From: Lasiodiplodia sp. COLG20
Taxonomy: Eukaryota; Ascomycota; Dothideomycetes; Botryosphaeriales; Botryosphaeriaceae
Assembly: GCA_009801085.1 (NCBI GenBank)
Contig: VNWV01000009.1
Span: 858,501 to 922,500 of the forward strand
Direction: 5' to 3'
Length of the DNA: 64,000 bases
Of this stretch, positions 10,547 to 21,192 are shown piece after piece (position 1 is the first letter of the stretch; every line of letters starts with the position of its first letter). The position numbers and the translations under genes were made by a program. Under the pieces are notes generated by a model, which did not search any database, had not been told where the DNA came from, and saw nothing but the letters and a program-made list of their open reading frames with translations.

Positions 10547-13500
10547 TTATGCGGTCTTCGCCATGACTTCATGCTCATGTCGCTCCAGCGCTTGCATTAG
10601 CACGAAGCTCAGATCCCCCCGCACTCTCATATCTTCTTCCGCGTCTACAAGCTTGACTTGCATGAGCAAGCTCCCGAGTCGGTCAGCCCAGCTCTGTACA
10701 ACGGTTGGAGAGGATACTTCGTTTCCGGACACAGCAAACAGAGAGCGCATTTCTCCGCTTGCGCCCCATGAAAGGGCATCATCTTTGAGGTTTAGCAGTA
10801 TGCAGGCTGTGGTGATCCGTTTGATCAGATGTACCGCGGATACTTCACCGCCGTTGTTATCCTTCGCTACGCTCGCGGCGGTGGAGACGACGAGCGAAAT
10901 GTTCTGCATCCGAGCGCCGTCAGGCACGCTCTCAAGTGGAAGGTTGGACGTAGTGCGACGGCGAGCTTGCTGACGAGTGGAGTGTCGACGCACAGAAACC
11001 AGTCCAGTGGTACGGGTGTGCTGCTGCTGCTGCTGTTCAGGCTGAGTATGAGGCTGTTGCGTGTGTTCTGAAACCACATCAAGAGCCTGTCCTGTAGTAG
11101 AAGTTGACTTCACTGCTGTACGTCGACGCAAGCTGCGTCGGAGTGGTTGCCCGACGATCGCAGCTTCTGTTGTTTCCTGTTGCGACAACTCTCCTGTTTC
11201 GCTTTGCTGGGGAATGGCTACCGGCCGGTTCTGAAGTGTAAGTGTACCTTCTGTGGCACCCATTAAGGAAGGTTGGGACGACATAGGTGTTGCGCTGAGC
11301 TCGACATTGCGCATGCGCACTCCATCCGCGCTTTCTGGGGACCTATTATGGACGACTTGACGAACCTCTTCAGAGGCTTCAGTGTTGTGTGCGACAGGTA
11401 GGCCACTGCCAAGGGCGCCTAATTCATTATCAGACGTTGATATGCGTCCTCGTCTCGCATCTGATGCCGCCCAATGCCGAATGTCACGATCGCGACCATC
11501 GGACAATCCACCACCGTCTGCCGCACCGCTCATCATCAAGTCATTGGCCGCATTATCTCCGCTAGTTGTAGGCGTTTTTTTATTCCTTAGGAATACCGTT
11601 GATTTTTTGGGGTATTTTGACGGCAATTTCGAGAACCAGCTATCCCTCTCGGCATTGATCGGAAATTTGAACGGCTTATTGATTCCTCCATGGCCGGACT
11701 GTTGCTTACGAGGAGCTCCTCGACGCGGCTTATTTGAAGCAGCTGTGTTAGTCAGGTTACCAGTTACACCACCTGTTGGCTGGAGTGGTACGGGAACGAA
11801 GCCTTCAGTGTCGACTTGTGGAAAGGAGCTGAGTGGAGACAGAAGATGACTGTTGTTTGGTTTGGAAACGGACCGGCCTCCGCTTGGAGTAACTGGGCTT
11901 TGTATCAAATTCAGTCTACCAGGACCGCCGCTCTGCACAATGACAGAATTTTGACAGCGAGCCGGAGATGAAGCTTGCGGCGTTGGAAGATGTGTTCTAT
12001 CGAGTTGGACACGTGGTACGGTAGGTGTGCTTATCGATGGCCCAAGCTGAGGTTCCGGGATTTGCTTCCGCGTATGAGCTATGTGTGGCTGGCTTGCCAT
12101 ATCTGGATTTCGGATTCTGGCATTCATCTTTGCCATTGTCCAAGGGTTTGACAAAGTGACACTGCTCACGCCCTCTTCAGTGTCCTCGCTTGTAAGATCC
12201 ACATCTGGACTTTCCTGTGTCTCGGCATCCGCCATGATGAGATCATCGTTATCGAAGTCGTACATGTTATGTTTCCATGTGCGCTGTCGTTTTCGTTGCG
12301 GTTCTTCAAAACCGCTCATATCTGCATGGTTGTGAGGAGGACCGGTAGTAAGGTTCGGGGAAGCTGGATTGTGAGCGATGTCCGAGGTCGGCATATCGGC
12401 CAATTGATCAAAGAGTTCATCATCAACCGCTGTATCGTATTCACTAGTCTGAGCCTCTGAAGCTGGTGTTGTGATTGCATCCTCTGGTTTCTTCACCTTT
12501 GCTTGTGCTGATGTTTCTGATTCATGCGTCTCAGGTGTTTCCTCCGATGGCTTCCCTTGTGCGCTGGTCGAGGAGTAGAAAGCATCGAGAAGTTCGTTGA
12601 CAGCAGCAAGCAAAGAGGTCGGATCATCGAATAGGAGATCACTCTTCGACGGCTCCACGTTTGGATCGTAACTACCAGGCGGGCATGCGATATCCATCCT
12701 CAGAAAAGGCTCCTTCACATCTTCTAGGGCGGGGTTAGCCTTCTTGAGCTTATCTCTAAAGGCCTTTGAGATCAACTTGAGGGTTCCACGGGCTGTCGAA
12801 ACGGGTCTTGCATCGACGGATAGGAATTGGCCGAGCCCGGAAATATTCTTGCTCTCCGCGTCCACTTTCGGCAGGACAACGCTAAAGCTGTACCCTTTGA
12901 TGTTCTGAGCAGCGTAACTGCACTGGGCAGCTGCATCTTTCCCAATGATCTTCCATACCGCGTCCACAATACTCTCCTCCCCGTCGTTCCGCCCCAGTCC
13001 TGGCTTCGGTGCGTACGTCCACCTCTCTTCTTTTCCTTTCTTTGTAGTCCCCTTCACCACCTTCAACGATAACCTACACCCCGGTCTCGCGAGCGCGTAG
13101 GCTTGTAACACGCCCTTTATTTTCTTGGTCACACCGCTACCCTTCTGCGCCTCCTTGAGTGCCGCCTGCTTCCTGACTGGCCACCTATCGAAGAACCCGT
13201 CCGCCCTAACAGTCGTCCCAACGGGACACCCAGCCTTTCTTACTTCCACAACTCCCTCTGACCCTTCCCTCCCCAGTCTCAACACCTCACCCGTCGTCTC
13301 TCCTTCACATTTCACCGTTACTTCCACCTTTTGACACACCTCAGCCAGACTCGCCAACGCCTCACCCCTGAACCCCAGGCTCCTACCCCCGACATCCTTC
13401 AGCAACTCCCCATACTCCCGCAGCTTGCTGGTGCAGTGGCGGCGGCCCAGCAGCTGTCGGTCTTCGCCAGTCGGCGGCACGGAGCGGCCGTTGTCGCGGA

Positions 13501-13768
13501 CGGTGACGTGGTCGAGCGCGCCGTTGGCCGAGACTTCGACGGCGATAGAGGTAGCGCCCGCGTCGAGCGCGTTGTCGACGAGCTCCTTGACTGCCGTGGC
13601 CGGATCGACGATGGTGAGCGAGGAGCTGAGGGCGCGGACAGTCTGCGGCGCGAGCGATCGGATGGACGAGGAAGAAGACGACGACGTCGTGGCGTCAGTG
13701 AGCGGTGATGGTGAGGATGATGACGGCGTGGAGAGAGCACTTTCATTAATGGAAGAGATGAGAGGCAT
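10547..13768 (-). CDS. MLH2: MutL-family mismatch repair protein, MLH2 type
   Basis: Nuclear accessory factor of mismatch repair, expected to pair with MLH1 (family knowledge). Single uninterrupted frame of 1073 residues. The N-terminal GHKL ATPase and transducer part spans about 36-395: VKELVDNALDAGA (E62, N66), then DNGRS at 92-96, then the intact GFRGEAL box at 132-138 and the transducer segment with SVDARPVS. The usual second motif is DNGxG, so Ser96 replaces the second glycine. Residues 400-900 are a long Ser/Thr/Gln-rich linker. The C-terminal part has no DQHA-x2-E-x4-E endonuclease motif and no cysteine/histidine metal motif, which separates it from yeast PMS1 and MLH3 and fits MLH2 (human PMS1 group). 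It is longer than yeast Mlh2 because of the linker. The start sits about 40 residues ahead of the ATPase fold, as in relatives. Confidence 0.8.
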   Translation of the reverse strand: MPLISSINESALSTPSSSSPSPLTDATTSSSSSSSIRSLAPQTVRALSSSLTIVDPATAVKELVDNALDAGATSIAVEVSANGALDHVTVRDNGRSVPPTGEDRQLLGRRHCTSKLREYGELLKDVGGRSLGFRGEALASLAEVCQKVEVTVKCEGETTGEVLRLGREGSEGVVEVRKAGCPVGTTVRADGFFDRWPVRKQAALKEAQKGSGVTKKIKGVLQAYALARPGCRLSLKVVKGTTKKGKEERWTYAPKPGLGRNDGEESIVDAVWKIIGKDAAAQCSYAAQNIKGYSFSVVLPKVDAESKNISGLGQFLSVDARPVSTARGTLKLISKAFRDKLKKANPALEDVKEPFLRMDIACPPGSYDPNVEPSKSDLLFDDPTSLLAAVNELLDAFYSSTSAQGKPSEETPETHESETSAQAKVKKPEDAITTPASEAQTSEYDTAVDDELFDQLADMPTSDIAHNPASPNLTTGPPHNHADMSGFEEPQRKRQRTWKHNMYDFDNDDLIMADAETQESPDVDLTSEDTEEGVSSVTLSNPWTMAKMNARIRNPDMASQPHIAHTRKQIPEPQLGPSISTPTVPRVQLDRTHLPTPQASSPARCQNSVIVQSGGPGRLNLIQSPVTPSGGRSVSKPNNSHLLSPLSSFPQVDTEGFVPVPLQPTGGVTGNLTNTAASNKPRRGAPRKQQSGHGGINKPFKFPINAERDSWFSKLPSKYPKKSTVFLRNKKTPTTSGDNAANDLMMSGAADGGGLSDGRDRDIRHWAASDARRGRISTSDNELGALGSGLPVAHNTEASEEVRQVVHNRSPESADGVRMRNVELSATPMSSQPSLMGATEGTLTLQNRPVAIPQQSETGELSQQETTEAAIVGQPLRRSLRRRTAVKSTSTTGQALDVVSEHTQQPHTQPEQQQQQHTRTTGLVSVRRHSTRQQARRRTTSNLPLESVPDGARMQNISLVVSTAASVAKDNNGGEVSAVHLIKRITTACILLNLKDDALSWGASGEMRSLFAVSGNEVSSPTVVQSWADRLGSLLMQVKLVDAEEDMRVRGDLSFVLMQALERHEHEVMAKTA

Positions 13769-14684
13769 TTCGAATAAACAACAAATTCTTCTCTCAGCGT
13801 CTCTTCATTTTGCGTGGTATGATGGATTTGAGGTTGTAGTGAGCGTGGTATAGAATGCCACCCTACCCACGAGAAGGGGGGCCAAAAAGCGTGCTCATTG
13901 AAATAAATTTGAAACTAGGCTCTCACTCACGAGGTGAGTGAGAAGAATGTACGATTGTAAGTTTTTTGTCGCGTCTGCGGAAGTGAGGCTTCTACATCGA
14001 CGCGTGACGTAATGGGCAAGGGAAAAAGGAAAGCGCGGCGGGCCACTTCACTTCGGCCATGCCCAGAAACATCAGGACATGGAGCATCATGCACTTCCAG
14101 ATTATTCTTTTATCTCGTGCACTCTCAACAATTTCGCAATTGCAACTTGATCATTACCACAATATTTGTGGTATACGGAAATCAAACCATGCAGCGTAGC
14201 CTTATCAAATTGCTTTGCTATCTTCACCAACGGGCTCGATATATTCTTCAGATACCAAGCTATCTCGCCTGGCACCGTGCAGCCAACCCGGGCGATTACC
14301 CGTGGAGTAACCGAGCAGGGAAGAACAGAATCATAGACAGTTCAGGAGCCACGATCCTAAACAACAAAATGAGGCAGAATAAATAGACCAAAGATAGTAC
14401 AGGAGAAACAAAGAAAGAAGTTCCCCACCCCTTCCATTCCGCCCTGAAAGTTTGGAGATACAGGAGAAGCTCTGAAGGAAATAATAATAATGGTTGTCGT
14501 TCCGGGACATCAATCGCGCCATGTGTGTTAGTTCGATCGCTCGTTAACGCCCACCACGCCCTTTGTTCCATCCGTCATCCAGCCGCAACCTAATCGTGAT
14601 TCGAATTCCCATGCATGCATGCAGGTCATGTAACTATACTCCACTCCAACAAAGCCCAAATTGACCATTACCCCCAATATCCCA
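13769..14684. other. Intergenic region upstream of the MutL homologue
   Basis: Holds the MLH2-like promoter and the 3' end of SIN3 (both genes on the minus strand). A perfect 10 bp inverted repeat lies at 13921-13943. No other gene is visible. Confidence 0.5.
13921..13943. repeat. Perfect 10 bp inverted repeat with 3-base loop
   Basis: The arms TCTCACTCAC (13921-13930) and GTGAGTGAGA (13934-13943) are exact complements around a GAG loop. It lies about 150 bp upstream of the MLH2-like start codon, so it may be a protein-binding palindrome or a hairpin in the transcript leader. Function is unknown. Confidence 0.75.
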
Positions 14685-17600
14685 TCACGCACCTTCCATT
14701 TCGGTATCCTGCTCACCGCTTGCCGCAACCGCTTGCTCTTCCTTCGGTGCCGAAACCGTGGCAGCTGCGGCACTAGGTGCCCGCGCGTTAGCACCTTCGG
14801 CAACCATGCGGCTGAATTTTTGCTTGCGGCCATCGACAACGTCTTTGCTGAGATCCTTCATCCACGCATTGTTCATGACGACCTTCTCCTTGGCCAAGCT
14901 GGCACGGTTCTCGCGCTCCTGCTCCGCCTCGGCGATGCCGTCCTTGCCACCTGTGCGCACTCTGTCGCTCTTGAGAAGGTACTCGCTGGTGTTAGGCTCA
15001 AATACCATGGTGAACTTCTCGAGCGCAATGCGGATGGTCAATGACTCCTCGCTCTTGACATCTTGCGACGTCTCGGCTTGCTCATCGTCGTCTGCGGGCG
15101 CGTCACGCTTCAGAAAAGGTATCTTGACCTTTTCGGCAGGCACACCTTCGGTGGTGCTGATGCGCGTAAACGAAGAAAGGTACGCGCGCCAATTCTGCTC
15201 CTGGCTGGTCTGCCTGGTGTCGAAGGTAGGCTCTTCCCTCTTGAAGATCATCACGCGGGTTATGGAACGCGACTGATCCTGCTATGTGTCAGTGGCCGGT
15301 TTAGCTGGTGTTCACACGGGCAAGAAAACTTACATAGGAGATCTTGTAAACGTCGCCATCCTTGGAGTACTTCTCGACCGTCCTCCGGTAGTTGAGCTCT
15401 GCATCATGAGTCGTCTCCTCTTGCTGGCGATCCTTACGGAAGAGCTGGTAGATGTCCCAGGTCTTGTCCTTGGCATCGCTGCTAAGGAGAGCGAAGGCAA
15501 ACCTAACAAGCGAGCTCAGCAGCTTGTCAAAAGAGTACAGCTGCCAGCCGCTCTGCAGGTAGTAGCGCCTGAGCGTCTCCTCGATTTGCGGCATTTCAAT
15601 CTCACCCCGGATCTGGTCCATGAACATTTCGAGCACCTGCTCGTAGTAATTTGCCTTTGGTGACGTGTCGCGGAAAAAGTCCTCGGGGCGCTTGTCGATG
15701 AGATTGAGGTCGAGAGCGGGCTTGGCGTGCTGGGCCCGCGCAACCAGCTGATGGACGTGCTCTTCGTTCTGCTTGAGATGCGAGAGGCGCTCGTAGAGGA
15801 TGACGAACATGCGGAAGAAACAGTAGATCGGGAGGTTGCAGTACATGTTGTAGATGTCCCGCTTGTAAGGGCCATCAGGCGCGATGTCCTGGATGTCAAG
15901 GTTGTTGCCACCGGCGGGATGCTCGAGCCATCTGTCCGAAGCAGTGTCTTTCGGTACCGACGTGGTAACGTCTCCCTCCTCGGCCATTTCGTCGTCAGCC
16001 GCCGATCCCGCCTCGGGTGTGCTTCCACGGCTACCCGACGCATTGCTCTCGTCCGCATCCTTACGCGAAGCTCTTCCGCTGCGACTGGGGTCGAGAACAC
16101 CGCGGCGAAGGTCATCCTTCTTGCCGTTAACTTTGAGCGACTTACGAGAGCCGTCATCCATGCCACCCATCTCATCATCAGTAGACTCAGCCTGAGGCGA
16201 ACCAATCTCGCGTTCAAACTTCGACGCACTGAGGCCAAAGAAGAGCGGGACGAATTCCTTGATGAATCCATAAAGCCTGTGCGAGTCAGTCGAGTTGCCG
16301 TGCTCCGCATGCAGCAGTAGAAGCTTAGAGGCATCCAAGAGGACCTCGGTATCGGTGAAGCTGTACTCGAACTGATGCTTGGACACAGCGATCCCTTGCA
16401 TGTCTCGCTGACGCTTCTGCTCCTCGTACTTGACTTGAATTTCGTTCTGCAGTGTCTTGGCCTGGAACTGACGTTTGTCTGCGGCCTTGGCGCTCGCGCT
16501 CTGGTGGTCAAGAGACTTCCAGAAAATCCTCTGGGTTTGTTCGCGCCAGACCTTTTCCCACTCGCGCTGGGCTGCCTTCCACTCCTCCAGCTTCTGTTTC
16601 ATCCGATTCAGCAGCACCGGGATGACCGTGTAAGGAGTTTGGAAAAGTTGCTCGATAACCTGGTTTCCGCGCTCACGGTTGTAGATCTTGTAGATGACCC
16701 GCTTGTAGATCGTTTCACTCTGACCGCCCAGGTTGCTGGGGAGGGTGAACTGCACCCTCTCCTCGGCAGTAGCGTTGAGGAGCTGCTGGGCGATGGGCTC
16801 AAGCTGCTGAATGGTGCGAATGCAGGCTTCGATCGTGTGGTCGTAGTCGTGGCGCTCCTCCTCAATGCGGTGCAGGCCCTCCTCGTACTGGTTTTTGCGG
16901 TGGGCCACGAAACCGCTATCCTCGGACGCCCATGTCGGGTGAGAGGCCCACTCGTCGTTTAGAACCGAGTGGCAAAGCTCGTCACGACCACTGCAGCGGC
17001 GCATCTTCTCTGCGCGGGGCAGCTGACGATAGCTGGGGCCAAGACCGCGACAGTTAGAAAGAGCGACACGGCCACTGGGCGGCTTAGGCTGGTTCTCGAG
17101 GGCCTCATCCTTGCCGTCGTACCCAAGGAATTTCCTGAACCAGCCCATAAGCTCTGGGTTGCCGCCAATGAATTGGTGAACGCGGTGGAGAAGTAGGGAC
17201 TTATCAATCAAGTCCATTGAGAACAGGTTACAAAGTTTGAGGAACTCGTTCATAGTGTTCTTGTTGCCAATGTATTTTTTGACGCGGTCAAACCACGCCA
17301 ACTCCTCGGCGCTAGCTGAGAGCGAACTCGTCGGCGCCATGGGCTCGGGAATGGCGGGAGTAAGTGTGGGTGAGACCGGAGTAGCGTCGGGCATCGCAGA
17401 TGATTTCGCACCGTGCTGTTGTTTCGCGCGCTGAAAGGTTTTCGTTAGCTGACGAGGTTTGGCAATGAGAAGGTGGCTCATCATTGGAGCGCGATTGGAT
17501 GCAGTGGTACGGTTGGCATGGTTGGCAATGTGTTGGCAATGTGGAGTGGCGAAGGAAAGAAGTTAAGGTCAGGAGCGAAAGCAGCAAGATAAGCGGCAGT

Positions 17601-20269
17601 TGAGACGCAAATGTGGAAGCGGGTAGAGGGGGGTGATTTGTTGACACGTGATATGGCTTGCTGAGTCGAAGGAGCTGTCACTCACCTTCGCGATGTTTCC
17701 AGCCTGGGCAAACCCAGTCCTCTGGCCCGCTCCGGACACCTCGGCCGGTATCGATGTAGGCATCGCGGTCGAGCTGGCGACTGTGCCCTGTCTTTCACCA
17801 CGCTTCCTCTTGTTGTCACGGCTAGCACTGGGCGTTGGCGCAAAGTTTCCAACCGGAGGAAGACGACCAGAGCCCTGCTCGGCCCTCGGTGTGTGATGCA
17901 TCTGGGGAGTACCCGCAGGCTCACCGCGCACGTTGCTGAACATGTACTGTTCTTCAGCAGCCTGCCTGGCCTGGGCGGCCCTGTGCTGAGCTGCAGATTC
18001 AGGAAGGAATTGTTTAAAATCCTCGAGCAAATCGGGTGCAGAGTTGAAAAGCTGCGTCACCTGCGCGTAAACATCCTGGATCGGCTTGGACTCACGCTGA
18101 TACGTCTGCAAGATTTCTAGGAACTGCTTGTAGATGTCGGGCTGGGTCGCGAAGCGGTTCTGTCGGAGTATTTAGCGAGTGCCTAGATTGACTACCACAA
18201 ACGGTCCTACCTTGATCTTATTGACGTAGCTGATGGCGTGGTTAAACTCCACGGGGCCCCTCTTATCCAGTCCGGCCTGTGCGCCGCCTTGCTGGGCCAA
18301 GTGGCTAACGCCATTCATGCTTTGCGCGGGCATTTGGTTCGGAGCTCCACCTGGAGGAGAAATCAGATCAGGCCTGTTCAACAAACCACCAGTGGCGGCT
18401 GAAACGGCATTGCTGAGTTGGGACACACCCCTCTGTTCTTGCTGATGTGCGAGCGCGGCGGCTGTCATTTGCTGCTCTCTAGCATGAGCTTCGGGAGAGA
18501 TCGGCGCTTGATTGCCCTGCTGAGGCGCAAAATGCGGCTGGACAACCGGGCGACTCGGGCTGTAGGAAGCCTCAGGACCAGCGCCCGGTTGTTGCTGCTG
18601 CTGTTGCTGTTGTGGCCAATTAGCTCCGGGGCCGCGGGAAGCAGCTTCGTAGAATTGTCTCTCAGAAGCGCCTGGTCCATCGCCATTGACAGGCACACTG
18701 CGGGGGTTCGACAAAGGACGGGGCACCGGCATAGACTGCACAGTCGTGCCCATCGGTGTCGTGACCCTAATCGCATTTGGATCCCCACCGGTTCCACACT
18801 CAATTTTGTATCCGGGTGGAAGGAAAGTGTTAAACCCCTGGATGAGGTTGGGATGCCCTGCGAAGAGCGATGACACTCGATCGATGACTCCGGGGGTATC
18901 AATACTAGGATCGGGGTTAGAGCAAACTTTACTACTTCAACTAGACGTAGCTAGGAAGCAACTTACGCTCCGCTCTTGAAATCTTTCATAATGTCGAGGA
19001 ATTTATTATAGACATCGGGGTGTTCGTGGAACTGCACTTTTACCTGATCCAGGTAACTTAGTGCATCCTAGAGGTCAACGTTAACACTCGGCGTTTGCCT
19101 CATAGTTGCCGCGTTTGCAAACGGATGGTCGCTTACGTTAAGTATAGGCTGCTGTCCTTGGCCCATAGCCAAAGATTGCTGCATACCCTGAGGTCCCCCA
19201 AATGGGACCATCAGACCTTGCTGCTGCTGTTGCTGCTGCTGTTGCGGTGGCGGCTGTTGTTGTTGCTGTTGTTGCTGCTGATGTTGCTGCTGCTGCTGCG
19301 GGGCCTGTGTAGGATGCTGTTGCAAACGGGCACCCTCGCTCTGCTGCTGGCCTGGCCCAGACGTGAATATGCTGGCAGGCGGCTGCGACATGGAACTTGG
19401 GCCCATTTGCGTGGAGTTACCCAAAATACCGTTCGGGCCATGTATAACGCGAGACTGTGGGCCAACGGCCACGGGTTGGTGCAGATGTATTGCGCCGGCA
19501 TGATTCTCATGCGGGGCTTGCTCAATCTGCTGCCGTTCTCTCATCTCGCGCTCCCGTTGTTCGGCCTGCAAAGCAAGATCCTCTGCATGCCTGTCGTCCC
19601 TCATTTCTCTATCACGATCATTATTTCCTTGTTGTGTTTGTCCTAGCTGCTGCGATTGCATTGCTTGGTTGATCCCTGGCAGAGAATACCCCGGGCCACC
19701 ATGTGCTGCGGTCTGATGCGCCTGAGGACCAGCGGCTGGTTCTTGGCCTGAAGATGCGCCTCTCTGTGAGGTCTGCGCAGCTGAGGCCTGTGAAGATTGA
19801 TTTAGCCCCGCAATCCCGGGCAAGTTGTGGCCAGAGGGTTGATTCGGGGAGAAGAACGGCGCTGCAGGTATTCGAATCAGCTCATGCGCTTGTGCATTTG
19901 GTCTTCCTGTGTGTGTACGGCCCACATACCGCTTGGTGGAGGAAGGACAGGACCATTACCCTGGGCCGACGGCTGGGGCGGGGGCTGTTGGGAGCCAGCA
20001 GCACTCGATCTATACACACACGAATCAGCACGCGCACGTCCAGCAAACACGTCAATCCGGCAGTTTCATGGAGGCCCGGGCGAAACTTGGACCCCGCGAA
20101 GACGCCTCCACACCACGCGCCGCCAGATCGCAGCGGGCGCGCCAGAGACTTACCCAAAGCCAGCTATCGGGCGAGAGGCTTGCGCCTGTGCCTGATCATT
20201 ATTTTGCGAAGCAGCTCCGCCCTGCGGGCCTTGCGACGGAGGCCAGCCCTCACGATTTGCTGGATTCAT
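14685..20269 (-). CDS. SIN3: SIN3 transcriptional corepressor scaffold
   Basis: Scaffold of the Sin3-Rpd3 histone deacetylase complexes in the nucleus. Eight exons: 20154-20269, 19930-20009, 19137-19861, 18967-19067, 18211-18904, 17686-18159, 15334-17430, 14685-15278; 1626 residues with phases agreeing at each junction. PAH1 begins near residue 308 ([20 protein letters not shown]), PAH2 near 557 ([21 protein letters not shown]), PAH3 near 772 ([20 protein letters not shown]). The HDAC-interacting region starts near 853 ([12 protein letters not shown]), and the C-terminal Sin3 domain ends the protein. N-terminal and inter-PAH regions carry polyglutamine tracts. Introns are 51-144 bp except the 255 bp one at 17431-17685; no shorter acceptor keeps the frame open, but a small extra exon there cannot be excluded. 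The start is the ATG giving MNPANREGW, typical of filamentous SIN3. Confidence 0.93.
19215..19307 (-). repeat. CAG/CAA triplet tract coding polyglutamine in SIN3
   Basis: Dense runs of CTG/TTG on the plus strand translate on the minus strand into Gln-rich runs broken by His and Pro ([13 protein letters not shown] type). It lies in SIN3 exon 3, upstream of PAH1. A second, shorter tract lies at about 18594-18615. Confidence 0.8.
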
Positions 20270-21192
20270 GGTGACAGCTCGCAGCGGCGGGCGTGGCCTG
20301 GATCGCGGACGAGCGGGCTATGCGGACGGCAGAATGGGACTCGATGCGACGGATCCCCCGAGGATCAGCTCGCGAAGGACATGTGCTCCCTGATTTGGGG
20401 CTCGATGAGCGCTGCGGGGCGGCGATAGCGAAGGTTGCGGCTCAGAGCTCGGCAAGCCAGATGTTGTGCACAACAGCTGGCGGCAGGCGACCTAATCGCT
20501 CAGAGCTGCTGCAGGAAAGGGATGGAGCGGAAAAGTAGACTGCCAGAAAATGGTCACTGGCGCGCGGCAGACATGCGCGAGAAGGCAGCGCTCTGACTAC
20601 TGAGGGCGGACTGAGGTGGACTGGAGTGATGGACAAGCTTGTCGAAAGAGTCGCGCATCCTCCCCCGGTTCAGTAGCGCGCGGCCGGGCGAGGAAACTCC
20701 GATGGCGGCCGGCCCTACGTTTTCCCCCTTCACACGCTTGCACAGAAAGGGCACACCCGCCTTTAAGCGAGGCGCGTGCAGACAGGTGCCCTGACTGCTG
20801 AACTCTCTACTGCAGCTTATGACGCATGTGCCGGACATCATGCGGTCAGTTGGACCTATCTAAAAGCCCGTAGCCAGGCGACGAAACAAAGAAAATTTTG
20901 CACTTCGGATTCGTACGAACATTGGACACGGCCGTTTCTACAGAAAGAGGGGGAAATAAAAATAAAAACCCAGCGGGGTGCAGGGACTACTCAAACACCG
21001 GTCGCGCTCCGGCCGGTGCCCATTCTCGCCTTGAGTTTCGGGCATCCAAAGTTCAAGATCTACCGACTGCGGAACATCGCGTCTTCCTTCTTTCCTTTAG
21101 AATACCCAAGTAAATGATTCAAGCACATCGAATGACGTTGAACACCTATTAGCCGGTTAGTGTTTGCCTGTCGTACGAACTCGTGCTTCTTC
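20270..21192. other. Intergenic region, SIN3 promoter side
   Basis: Contains the upstream region of SIN3 and the 3' end of the GH3 gene (both genes run on the minus strand). No further coding signal was seen. Confidence 0.5.

Noticed and set aside
15516..16511. 331-codon second minus-strand frame within SIN3
   Set aside because: Ser/Arg-rich frame-shifted shadow of SIN3 exon 7.
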